From: Planctomycetota bacterium
GTDB lineage: Bacteria > Planctomycetota > SBBH01 > JAHFOU01
NCBI GenBank assembly: GCA_023261525.1
Contig: JAHFOU010000175.1
Coordinates: 1 to 5,463 of the forward strand
Direction of reading: 5' to 3'
Length of the DNA: 5,463 nucleotides
Below are positions 1 through 5,463 of this stretch, piece after piece. The notes below the pieces were generated by a model. That model made no database searches, had not been told where the DNA came from, and was given only the letters and a program-made list of their open reading frames with translations. Numbering within the stretch: the stretch's first letter is position 1; each line of letters begins with the position of its first letter. The position numbers were made by a program, and so were the translations under genes.

Positions 1-984
1 CAGGGCCGCCAACAGGCCCTTGGCGATGTCGTCGCACCGGGTGATGCCGCCGAAGATGTTGAAGAGGATGGCCTTCACCTTGGGGTTGGAGGTGATGATC
101 TCCAGGGCCGTCACCACCTTCTTCGGGTCCGAGGAGCCGCCCACGTCCAGGAAGTTCGCGGGGTGGCCGCCGTGGAGCTTGACGACGTCGAGCGTGGCCA
201 TGGCCAGCCCGGCCCCGTTCACCAGGCAGCCGATGTCCCCGTCCAGGGCCACGTACGAGAGGCCGGCCTTCTTGGCCTTGATCTCGTTGGGATCCTCCTC
301 GCCCATGTCGCGGAGGGCCTCGTAGTCCGGGTGGCGGTCCATGGCGTTGTCGTCGAAGTTGATCTTGGCATCGATGGCGATCACCTCCCCGGCCTTGGTG
401 ACGACCAGGGGGTTGACCTCGGCGAGGGTGCAGTCCTTCTCGTGGAAGCAGCGCACGAGGGATTTCAGGATGGCCGCACAGGCGCGGGCCTGCTTGCCGT
501 CCGTGAACATGCGGAAGGCCAGGTCGCGGGCCTGGTGGTCCGTCAGGCCGAGCAGGGGATCGACGGGCATCTTGAGGATCTTCTCCGGGGAGACCCGGGC
601 GACCTCCTCGATCTCGACGCCGCCCTCGGCACAGGCCATGACGGTGGCGCGCTGGGTGGCGCGGTCCACGGTGATGCCCAGGTAGATCTCGCGGGCGATG
701 TCCACGGCCGGGACGACGAGGACCTTGCGGACGGTCGAGCCCTTGATGTCCATGCCCAGGATGGCCTTGGCCTTCTCGGCGGCCTCCTCGGGGGTCTTGG
801 CCAGCTTCACGCCCCCGGCCTTGCCCCGGCCCCCGGCGTGGACCTGGGCCTTCACCACCACCATGCCCCCGATCGCGCGGGCGGCCTCGGCGGCCTCCTG
901 GGGGGTCTGGGCGATGCGCCCCTCGGGCATGGGGATGCCGAAGGAGCGGAAGAGGTCGCGGGCCTGGTACTCGTGGATTTTCAT
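1..984 (-). CDS. sucC: Succinyl-CoA synthetase (ADP/GDP-forming) subunit beta, 3' end cut by window edge
   Basis: Beta subunit of succinyl-CoA synthetase, the TCA-cycle enzyme that interconverts succinyl-CoA and succinate with substrate-level NTP formation; it acts in the cytoplasm with SucD. The 328 visible residues align along their whole length with E. coli SucC from memory: N-terminal MKIHEYQARDLF, the ATP-grasp lysine and glycine-rich loop KAQVHAGGRGKAGG (45-58), the Mg-ligand pair N191 (EVNPL) and D205 (AIDAK), and the C-terminal domain signatures NGAGLAM (256-262), NFLDVGG (277-283) and NIFGGITRCD (309-318). The family is about 390 residues, so roughly 60 C-terminal residues lie beyond position 1. 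The ATG at 984-982 is preceded by a good Shine-Dalgarno and overlaps the stop of the carbonic anhydrase-like gene as ATGA, which indicates co-transcription and coupling. ADP versus GDP preference cannot be read from the sequence. Identification is very secure. Confidence 0.97.
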   Translation of the reverse strand, partial: MKIHEYQARDLFRSFGIPMPEGRIAQTPQEAAEAARAIGGMVVVKAQVHAGGRGKAGGVKLAKTPEEAAEKAKAILGMDIKGSTVRKVLVVPAVDIAREIYLGITVDRATQRATVMACAEGGVEIEEVARVSPEKILKMPVDPLLGLTDHQARDLAFRMFTDGKQARACAAILKSLVRCFHEKDCTLAEVNPLVVTKAGEVIAIDAKINFDDNAMDRHPDYEALRDMGEEDPNEIKAKKAGLSYVALDGDIGCLVNGAGLAMATLDVVKLHGGHPANFLDVGGSSDPKKVVTALEIITSNPKVKAILFNIFGGITRCDDIAKGLLAAL

Positions 985-1523
985 GCGGGGATCCCCTTGG
1001 GTTTGTCCAGGCCGTAGATCCTACGGAATTCGGCCGCAACGCCGCAATACTTGGCTGCCAGGGCCTCGATCCCGGCCATCTCCCCCGGCTGGAGGGCGCG
1101 GACCTCCCGGGCGGGCGAGCCGAGGGCCAGCCAGCCCGGCCGGATGCGGCGGCCGGGGGGCACCATGGCCCCCGCGCCGATGAGGGCCCCCTCCCCGATC
1201 TCGCACCCGGTCTGGAGGATGGCCCCGATCCCGACCAGGGCCCGGTCGCGCACCGTGCAGCCGTGGAGGACGGCCCGGTGGCCGACGACCACCTCCCGAC
1301 CGACCACGCAGGGCTTGTCGTCCTCCACGTGCATCACCGAGCCGTCCTGGATGTTGGAACGGTCCCCGACCGCGATCTCGTTCAGGTCGGCCCGGATCAC
1401 GACCTGGTACCAGACGCTGGCCTGCACACCGAGCAGCACCCGGCCGATGAGCTGGGCGTCCGGGGCGACGAAGGCGTCGGCGGCGACGCGTGGGGAGAAG
1501 CCCCGGCAGGGGACAAGGGGCAA
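981..1523 (-). CDS. Gamma-class carbonic anhydrase-like hexapeptide-repeat protein (YrdA/CaiE/PaaY type)
   Basis: A 180-residue left-handed beta-helix protein of the gamma carbonic anhydrase family, which forms trimers with a metal at each subunit interface. The three metal-ligand histidines are present: H65 (SVMHVE), H82 (VGHRA) and H87 (LHGC). So are the family's R44 and D46 (VIRADL) and Q59 (NIQDGS). Hexapeptide repeats run from about residue 18 to 140, followed by a C-terminal helix (about 148-172). The length is normal. The acidic proton-shuttle residue that follows D46 in archaeal Cam is a leucine here, as in many YrdA-like members, so real CO2 hydration is possible but unproven. The start is TTG at 1523-1521; no ATG or GTG fits the N-terminus of the family. 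The start lies 7 nt past the stop of the upstream gene, with only a weak AGAAG Shine-Dalgarno, so translation is probably coupled. The stop overlaps sucC. Confidence 0.9.
   Translation of the reverse strand: MPLVPCRGFSPRVAADAFVAPDAQLIGRVLLGVQASVWYQVVIRADLNEIAVGDRSNIQDGSVMHVEDDKPCVVGREVVVGHRAVLHGCTVRDRALVGIGAILQTGCEIGEGALIGAGAMVPPGRRIRPGWLALGSPAREVRALQPGEMAGIEALAAKYCGVAAEFRRIYGLDKPKGIPA
993..998 (-). promoter_or_regulatory. Ribosome binding site of sucC
   Basis: AAGGGG on the minus strand lies 8 nt upstream of the sucC ATG, inside the last codons of the upstream gene. It is followed directly by a 10-bp perfect palindrome, GGGGATCCCC (987-996), which shares the Gs. The spacing supports the ATG at 984 as the true start. 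Confidence 0.6.
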
Positions 1524-1530
1524 GGCGGGG

Positions 1531-2544
1531 CTACTTCTGGAGGATGGGAAGGTAGCCGCAGGGGATCTGCAGGATGATGCAGGCCACGGCCGTGTCGAAC
1601 GCCGGCCCGATGTCCCCCGGCCACATCCCGTCGGCGGACTGGCTGGCCACGAACATCCGGGAGGCGTCCTTCCAGTAGCGGCTCCAATAGGGCTCCCCGG
1701 CCAGGAAGAAGGCCTGGGCCGCGTAGAGGTGGGAATACATGAAGTGCCCGCCGCGCTGGAGGACGCCCCCGGGGGCCACGGCGTCCATGTACTTCAGGCC
1801 CCGCTTGACGTTGTCGGTGTTGTACTCGCCCAGGCTGTAGAAGCACATGAGCCCGGCGGCGGTCAGGGCCGGGCTTCCCCCGCCCGGCTGGCTGACCTTG
1901 TAGCGGATGGAGCCGTCGGCGTTCTGGGACTTCTTGAGGTACTCCAGGGCCCGGTTGATGACCTGGATGGGCACCGTGAGGCCCGCGTTGCGGCAGGCCC
2001 TCAGCCCCTCCACCTGGGTGACCGTGGTGGACCCCTCGTCGTCCTGCTGTCCGGGGGAATAGAACCACCCCCCCGCGTTGGACTGGGACTCGGCCGTGAG
2101 CTTGATGGCGCGCTGGAGGGCGGCGCGGATGCGCTCCCGGTGCTCCGGCAGGCATTCCATGCCGTAGACCTCCCCCAGGAAGAGCATGGCGTAGCCGTGG
2201 CAGTGGATGAGGGAGCCGTTGGTGGGCGCGATCAGGCCGGTGGTGGGATCCGCCTTCGACAGGAGGAAGGAGATGGCCCGGCTGATGTTGTCGGCGTAGG
2301 GCCCCCGCTTGGGCGTGGAGCCGCTGGCCAGGAAGGCCATGCCGGAGAGGGCCGTGAAGGCCACGTCGTTGTTGCCGCCCTCCCCCCAGCCCCCGTCGCT
2401 GGACTGGGTGCGCGCCAGGTAGTCCAGGCCCCGCTTGACGGCCTTCTGGACCCCCGGGCCCATGCTGGTCTCGGCGGGAGGCTTCTCGTCGGCCCCGCAG
2501 AAGGCGGCGCCGCAGGCGGCCAGGGCGAGCAGGATCTTGCGCAT
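1531..2544 (-). CDS. Exported prenyltransferase/squalene-cyclase repeat (alpha/alpha toroid) protein
   Basis: A 337-residue protein with a short hydrophobic N-terminus (MRKILLALAAC) ending in a lipobox-like LAAC, so it is probably secreted or a lipoprotein. The mature part is built from helical repeats with QW-like ends: QSSDGGW (47-53), QSNAGGW (154-160), QNADGS (207-212) and QSADGMW (302-308). This is the pattern of prenyltransferase and squalene-oxidase repeats. It closes with a conserved-looking tail, ILQIPCGYLPILQ (324-336), which I recall from uncharacterised exported homologues in planctomycetes and related groups. The DxDD acid motif of squalene-hopene cyclases is absent and the protein is half their length, so a cyclase role is unlikely; a binding or scaffold role is possible. 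It is first in the leftward cluster, 7 nt before the gamma-carbonic anhydrase gene. An in-frame GTG at 2550-2548 lies 8 nt from a GAGGGGGGG tract and is an alternative start (two extra residues). The exact function is unknown. Confidence 0.88.
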   Translation of the reverse strand: MRKILLALAACGAAFCGADEKPPAETSMGPGVQKAVKRGLDYLARTQSSDGGWGEGGNNDVAFTALSGMAFLASGSTPKRGPYADNISRAISFLLSKADPTTGLIAPTNGSLIHCHGYAMLFLGEVYGMECLPEHRERIRAALQRAIKLTAESQSNAGGWFYSPGQQDDEGSTTVTQVEGLRACRNAGLTVPIQVINRALEYLKKSQNADGSIRYKVSQPGGGSPALTAAGLMCFYSLGEYNTDNVKRGLKYMDAVAPGGVLQRGGHFMYSHLYAAQAFFLAGEPYWSRYWKDASRMFVASQSADGMWPGDIGPAFDTAVACIILQIPCGYLPILQK

Positions 2545-2551
2545 GGACACG

Positions 2552-2580
2552 AGCCTATCCCCCCCTCGCGGCGAAGTCAA
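2552..2580 (-). promoter_or_regulatory. Candidate sigma70-like promoter, leftward operon
   Basis: TTGACT (2580-2575) matches five of six bases of the -35 consensus. It is followed after 17 bp by TAGGCT (2557-2552), which matches only three of six of the -10. It lies in the divergent intergenic region in the right orientation. Initiation here would fall next to the start codon and remove the purine tract from the message, so either this promoter or the leadered-RBS reading is wrong. Weak call. Confidence 0.3.
2559..2567 (-). promoter_or_regulatory. Purine tract, possible ribosome binding site of the toroid-protein gene
   Basis: GAGGGGGGG on the minus strand ends 8 nt before an in-frame GTG (2550) and 14 nt before the ATG (2544). 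The spacing favours the GTG. A short AGG at 2556-2554 sits 9 nt from the ATG, so the start remains open between the two. Confidence 0.4.
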
Positions 2581-2593
2581 CCGGGGGGAAACC

Positions 2594-2621
2594 TTGAAAG
2601 TCCGGGCCCAGGGGCTACAAT
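2594..2621 (+). promoter_or_regulatory. Sigma70-like promoter of the mlaEFD operon
   Basis: TTGAAA (2594-2599) and TACAAT (2616-2621) are separated by 16 bp; each box matches five of six consensus bases. Such AT-rich boxes stand out in this GC-rich region and lie in the only gap upstream of mlaE. The expected transcription start, about 7 nt past the -10, is near 2628, leaving about 7 nt before the mlaE GTG. A GGGG/CCCC inverted repeat (2611-2614 and 2622-2625) brackets the -10. Confidence 0.65.
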
Positions 2622-2634
2622 CCCCTTCGACCAC

Positions 2635-3411
2635 GTGAACCGACTGATCCCCGCCACCGGCGCTTGGCTTCTGGACGCCGCCGAGTCGTCGGGATACGGC
2701 CTGGTCAAGCTCTACGAATCCGCCGTCGCCCTCCCGACGCTGAAGTCGCGGCGCGGCGAGTTCCTGTTCCAGCTCCACCGGGCGGGCATCGAGACCCTGC
2801 CCGTCATCGTGGTGGTGGCCATCTTCACTGGCATGATCCTGGCGGCCCAGACCGGGGTCCAGCTGGCCAAGTTCCAGCAGGCCTCGGCCGTCAGCTACCT
2901 GGTCTCGGTCACCATGTGCCGGGAGATGGGCCCCTTCATGACGGGCATCATCCTGGCCGCCTGCGTGGGCTCGGCCATGGCCGCCGAGATCGGGACCATG
3001 CGGGTCTCCGAGGAGATCGACGCCCTCGAGGTCATGTCCATCAACCCCGTAAGCTATCTGCTCATGCCCCGCATCCTGGCCCTCACCCTGATCTGCCCGC
3101 TGCTGACGCTCTTCACCAACCTGCTGGGGGTGGCCGGGGGCAGCGTGATCGCCGTCACCCAGTTCGGGGTGACCTTCCACGAGTACTACGACAAGGCCCT
3201 GGACATCCTGGAGATGAAGGACCTCTACTCGGGCCTGTTCAAGTCCATGGTCTTCGGCACCACCATCGCCACCGTGGGCTGCACCATGGGCATGCGGACC
3301 ACCGGCGGGGCCATCGGCGTGGGCCGGGCCACCCTGGGCTCGGTGGTCATCTCCCTGCTCCTCATCCTGATCCTGGGCTTCTTCATGACCTCCTTCTTCT
3401 ATGTCCGATAG
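2635..3411 (+). CDS. mlaE: MlaE-family phospholipid ABC transporter permease
   Basis: Inner-membrane permease of an MCE-type lipid transport system, working as a dimer with MlaF and MlaD to move phospholipids between the membranes. The 258 residues match the family length. The N-terminal interfacial helix region (about 10-50) precedes hydrophobic segments at about 54-71, 102-120, 142-174, 200-218 and 232-255. Family signatures are clear: CREMGPFMTG (95-104), GSAMAAEIGTM (112-122), EEIDALEVM (126-134), P138 and PR (145-146), and GGAIGVGRAT (224-233). The GTG at 2635 is the only plausible start: no ATG, GTG or TTG lies between the upstream sequence and residue 59, and the next methionine is inside the first membrane segment. 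No Shine-Dalgarno precedes it, and the promoter lies immediately upstream, so the mRNA may be almost leaderless. The 3' end overlaps mlaF by 11 nt. Confidence 0.95.
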   Translation: MNRLIPATGAWLLDAAESSGYGLVKLYESAVALPTLKSRRGEFLFQLHRAGIETLPVIVVVAIFTGMILAAQTGVQLAKFQQASAVSYLVSVTMCREMGPFMTGIILAACVGSAMAAEIGTMRVSEEIDALEVMSINPVSYLLMPRILALTLICPLLTLFTNLLGVAGGSVIAVTQFGVTFHEYYDKALDILEMKDLYSGLFKSMVFGTTIATVGCTMGMRTTGGAIGVGRATLGSVVISLLLILILGFFMTSFFYVR

Positions 3412-4171
3412 CCCCTACGCCCTCTCGCTCGAAGGGGTGACGAAGCGGCTGAGGGGCCGCAACGTCCTGGACGGGATGACCCTCAGGGTCCCCAAGGGCG
3501 AGACCTTCGTGATCATCGGCCCCAGCGGCACCGGGAAGTCCGTCACCCTCAAGCACATGATCGGCCTCATGCCCCCCGACTCCGGCCGCATCCTGGTGGA
3601 GGGCGAGGACATCACGACCGCGTCCCCCGAGCAGCTGGACGCCGCGCGCACCAAGTTCGGGGTGCTTTTCCAGAACGGCGCCCTGCTCAACTCGCTCACG
3701 GTCGGGGAGAACGTGGCCCTGCCGCTCAGGGAGCACACCACCCTCCCGGAGGACGAGATCCGGCGCATCGTGAAGGAGAAGCTGGCCATGGTCGACATGG
3801 CCGGCGCCGAGGACGCCACGCCCGACGCCATCTCCGGGGGCATGAAGAAGCGCGTGGGCCTGGCCCGTGCCATCGTGCGCGAGCCCCAGATCATCCTCTA
3901 CGACGAGCCCACCTCCGGCCTGGACCCGGTGATGTCCAACGTCATCAACCATCTCATCCTCAACATGAAGAAGACCCTCCACGTGACCTCCGTGGTGGTC
4001 ACCCACGACATGGGCTCGGCCTACCTGATCGCCGACCGCATCGCCATGATCCACCACGGGCGCATCCTCCAGGAGGGCACGCCCAAGGAGATCCTCCAGA
4101 CCAAGGACCCCGTGGTCCGCCAGTTCATCGACGGCAGCATCCAGGGCCCGCTGACGACGGAGGCCGCGTAA
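3401..4171 (+). CDS. mlaF: MlaF-family ABC transporter ATP-binding protein
   Basis: Cytoplasmic ATPase that powers MlaE-dependent phospholipid transport. In the 256 residues all ABC motifs are intact: Walker A GPSGTGKS (40-47), Q-loop Q91 in the FQNGALLNSLTV context (90-101) typical of MlaF rather than generic importers, signature SGGMKKR (145-151), Walker B IILYDE (164-169) with catalytic E169, D-loop GLDP (173-176) and switch H202 (VVTHD). The last 40 or so residues (HHGRILQEGTP onward, ending FIDGSIQGPL) match the MlaF tail, which in E. coli contacts the partner subunit. The ATG lies 11 nt inside the end of mlaE and has a pyrimidine-rich upstream sequence with no Shine-Dalgarno, so translation probably depends on ribosomes finishing mlaE. 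The TAA stop is immediately followed by the mlaD ATG. Confidence 0.96.
   Translation: MSDSPYALSLEGVTKRLRGRNVLDGMTLRVPKGETFVIIGPSGTGKSVTLKHMIGLMPPDSGRILVEGEDITTASPEQLDAARTKFGVLFQNGALLNSLTVGENVALPLREHTTLPEDEIRRIVKEKLAMVDMAGAEDATPDAISGGMKKRVGLARAIVREPQIILYDEPTSGLDPVMSNVINHLILNMKKTLHVTSVVVTHDMGSAYLIADRIAMIHHGRILQEGTPKEILQTKDPVVRQFIDGSIQGPLTTEAA
4159..4163 (+). promoter_or_regulatory. Ribosome binding site of mlaD
   Basis: GGAGG ends 8 nt upstream of the ATG at 4172, inside the last codons of mlaF. It is the best Shine-Dalgarno on the plus strand and fixes the mlaD start. It contrasts with the lack of any such site before mlaE and mlaF. Confidence 0.75.
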
Positions 4172-5463
4172 ATGGCCGCCAACGGGAACGGCAAGGCCTC
4201 CCAGGAGACCACGGTCGGCATCCTCTTCTTCGTCGCGCTCGGGCTCCTGGGCGTCTTCACGATCCTGATCGGGGACATCCCGATCTTCAAGAAGACCTGG
4301 ACCTTCGACGCGACCTTCGACGACGTCGGCGGCCTGGAGAAGGGCCAGGACGTCCTCTATGCCGGGGGCCAGGTGGGCAAGGTCCAGGACGTCCTCAGCG
4401 AGCCCACCCAGATCCGGGTCCGCATGAGCATCCAGAACGGCCAGGTCATCTACCGCGACGGGGCCATCACGATCGAGGAGAAGTCCGCCCTCGGCGGCAT
4501 GCGCGTCTGCATCACCCGGGGCCACCCCTCGGCCGGCGTCATCGCCCCCAGCGAGGTGGTGCCGGGCAAGGGCCTGTCCACGCTGACGACCCAGATCAAG
4601 GAGGCCGCCCAGAAGATCTCCCACCTGGCCGACACCGCCAACGAGACCCTGAGCGCGGTGAAGGAGGGCCGGGGCACCCTCGGCAAGCTCTGGAACGAGG
4701 ACGCCGTCTACAACGACCTCAAGGCGGCCATCGCGGACTTCCGGACCACCACCTCCAACCTCAGCTCCGTCACGCGGAAGATCGACGCGGGCCAGGGCAT
4801 CCTGGGCCAGCTCGTGAACGATGACCAGAGCCGGGACAACCTCAAGGACATCCTGGCCTCCTGGAAGAGCCTCTCCAAGAAGCTCGACTCCCAGGAAGGG
4901 GCCCTGGGTGATCTCATCGGGAACCCCGAGACCAAGAAGAATGTCACGGAAGGCGTCGCCAAGCTGAGGGAGTTCGGGGATTCGGTCACCAAGCTCAAGA
5001 CCTTCATCGGGGTGAACACCGTCTCCGTTCCCGATGACCACTACACGGTCTCCAAGGTCTACCTGCGCCTGGAGCCCACGGAGAGCCGCTACTACCTGAT
5101 CGGCGGGAGCTTCTTCAGCATCCGGGACGCCTCCCCCCTGACCACCCCCCGGACCATGCAGGATGACGAGCTCATCACCAAGATCGACGCCCAGATCGCC
5201 CAGCGCTTCCTGGACGACCGCTCCATGACCTTCCGTGCCGGGCTGCTGGAAGGCAAGCCGGGCGCCGGGCTCGACTACACCACCTCCCTGCACAGCAATC
5301 CCCTGGTCTTCTCCCTGGAGGGCCGGGGCTCCTGGGACGACTCCCAGATCCACGAGGCCTACGACCCCTTCCTCCTGAGGGCCAAGGCCGACCTGACCCT
5401 CTTCAAGCACTTCCACCTGATCGGCGGGGTGAACAGCCTGAGGGAGAGGCCGAGCGCCATGGT
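4172..5463 (+). CDS. mlaD: MlaD-family MCE-domain protein with long helical region and probable C-terminal outer-membrane barrel, 3' end cut by window edge
   Basis: Substrate-binding MCE protein of the MlaEFD transporter, open to the window end (430 codons and 2 nt seen, no stop). A single N-terminal membrane helix (about 15-34) follows a short cytoplasmic, polar tail. One MCE domain spans about 41-135, with the typical F-D-D-V-G-G-L-x-x-G-x-x-V start (49-61), AGGQVGKV (64-71) and SALGGMRV (105-112). Residues 136-283 are predominantly helical and carry three related segments around GTLG, GILG and GALG. From about residue 290 the sequence becomes strand-like with alternating polar and hydrophobic residues (VSKVYLRLEP, YYLIGGSFFSI, MTFRAGLLEGKPGAGLDY, LVFSLEGRG, LLRAKADLTLFKHFHLIGGV), resembling outer-membrane barrel strands. 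E. coli MlaD is only about 180 residues, so this is a long type. The first part is certain as MCE; the barrel is inferred from sequence pattern and from family knowledge of barrel-tailed MlaD proteins. Confidence 0.93.
   Translation, partial: MAANGNGKASQETTVGILFFVALGLLGVFTILIGDIPIFKKTWTFDATFDDVGGLEKGQDVLYAGGQVGKVQDVLSEPTQIRVRMSIQNGQVIYRDGAITIEEKSALGGMRVCITRGHPSAGVIAPSEVVPGKGLSTLTTQIKEAAQKISHLADTANETLSAVKEGRGTLGKLWNEDAVYNDLKAAIADFRTTTSNLSSVTRKIDAGQGILGQLVNDDQSRDNLKDILASWKSLSKKLDSQEGALGDLIGNPETKKNVTEGVAKLREFGDSVTKLKTFIGVNTVSVPDDHYTVSKVYLRLEPTESRYYLIGGSFFSIRDASPLTTPRTMQDDELITKIDAQIAQRFLDDRSMTFRAGLLEGKPGAGLDYTTSLHSNPLVFSLEGRGSWDDSQIHEAYDPFLLRAKADLTLFKHFHLIGGVNSLRERPSAM
4664..4951 (+). repeat. Three divergent protein-level repeats in the helical region of MlaD
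   Basis: Three segments of about 21 residues share the form G-x-LG-x-L, then an acidic N/D-rich stretch, then N/D-x-L-K or N-V-T: residues 165-185 (4664-4726), 206-226 (4787-4849) and 240-260 (4889-4951). The core glycines sit at 168, 209 and 243, so the periods are 41 and 34 residues. The copies are diverged at DNA level, so this is an old structural repeat rather than a recent duplication. Confidence 0.65.

Larger units (their letters stand above)
2545..2634. other. Divergent intergenic region between the leftward and mlaEFD operons
   Basis: The only real gap in the window, 90 bp between the ATG of the toroid-protein gene and the GTG of mlaE. It is locally richer in A and T than its flanks and holds the two opposed promoter candidates, whose -35 boxes are 13 bp apart (2581-2593 between them). 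A shared regulator binding here could affect both operons, but no clear operator was found beyond the short GGGG/CCCC and CACGTG (2632-2637) symmetries. Confidence 0.7.

Noticed and set aside
987..996. Perfect palindrome GGGGATCCCC before sucC, considered as a terminator or operator.
   Set aside because: It has no loop and no T-run, is only 10 bp, and lies within coding sequence overlapping the ribosome binding site. Chance is likely in GC-rich DNA.
163..1017. A 284-codon plus-strand frame opposite sucC.
   Set aside because: It is the antisense shadow of sucC, rich in G, L, D, V and H, with no recognisable domain.
1531..2544. Calling the toroid protein a squalene-hopene cyclase.
   Set aside because: It has no DxDD motif, is half the expected length and has an export signal. 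Only the repeat fold is supported.
1051..2634. An open plus-strand frame running in front of mlaE, which would give a 786-residue fusion.
   Set aside because: The part before 2635 is antisense to two recognised minus-strand genes and has no family likeness. MlaE alone is about 260 residues, and a promoter and GTG lie at its natural N-terminus.
2545..3180. An N-terminal extension of the toroid protein by 212 codons, antisense to mlaE.
   Set aside because: It is the shadow of mlaE, has biased low-complexity composition, and would bury the signal peptide found at 2544.
3383..5416. A 677-codon open frame on the minus strand across mlaF and mlaD.
   Set aside because: Its product is a low-complexity string rich in G, V, D, H and L, typical of the antisense frame of GC-rich coding DNA. 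The plus strand carries clearly recognisable mlaF and mlaD here.

Overview
The window is GC-rich (about two-thirds G+C by eye), gene-dense DNA from a diderm (Gram-negative-type) bacterium. The evidence for two membranes is an MlaE-MlaF-MlaD phospholipid transporter set, and the MlaD appears to carry an outer-membrane beta-barrel tail. The lineage cannot be fixed from the sequence. The mix of an exported prenyltransferase-repeat protein with a long barrel-tailed MlaD recalls planctomycete, acidobacterial or deltaproteobacterial-type genomes, but this is a low-confidence impression. No RNA genes, mobile elements, CRISPR arrays or rho-independent terminators were seen. No gene-free stretch exceeds about 100 bases.

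Left half (1-2544), minus strand: three tightly packed genes read leftward. In transcription order they are an exported alpha/alpha-toroid protein of the prenyltransferase/squalene-cyclase repeat type (1531-2544), a gamma-class carbonic anhydrase-like hexapeptide protein (981-1523, TTG start), and sucC, the succinyl-CoA synthetase beta subunit (cut by the left edge). The spacings are 7 nt and a 4-nt ATGA overlap, so they look co-transcribed and partly translationally coupled. sucD would be expected just beyond the left edge, but this is not visible.

Centre (2545-2634): a 90-bp divergent intergenic region. It holds a strong sigma70-like promoter firing rightward (TTGAAA, 16 bp, TACAAT) and a weaker candidate firing leftward (TTGACT, 17 bp, TAGGCT). 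The rightward promoter sits so close to the mlaE GTG start that the transcript would be nearly leaderless.

Right half (2635-5463), plus strand: mlaE (permease), mlaF (ATPase) and mlaD (MCE-domain substrate-binding protein, cut by the right edge). mlaE and mlaF overlap by 11 nt, and the mlaF stop directly abuts the mlaD ATG. MlaE and MlaF should form the inner-membrane ABC core. MlaD is anchored there by an N-terminal helix, then has one MCE domain, a long helical region with three LG-centred repeats, and a strand-rich C-terminal region that resembles an outer-membrane barrel. This architecture suggests a single-polypeptide bridge across the periplasm instead of the E. coli MlaC shuttle, and it is the most interesting feature of the window.
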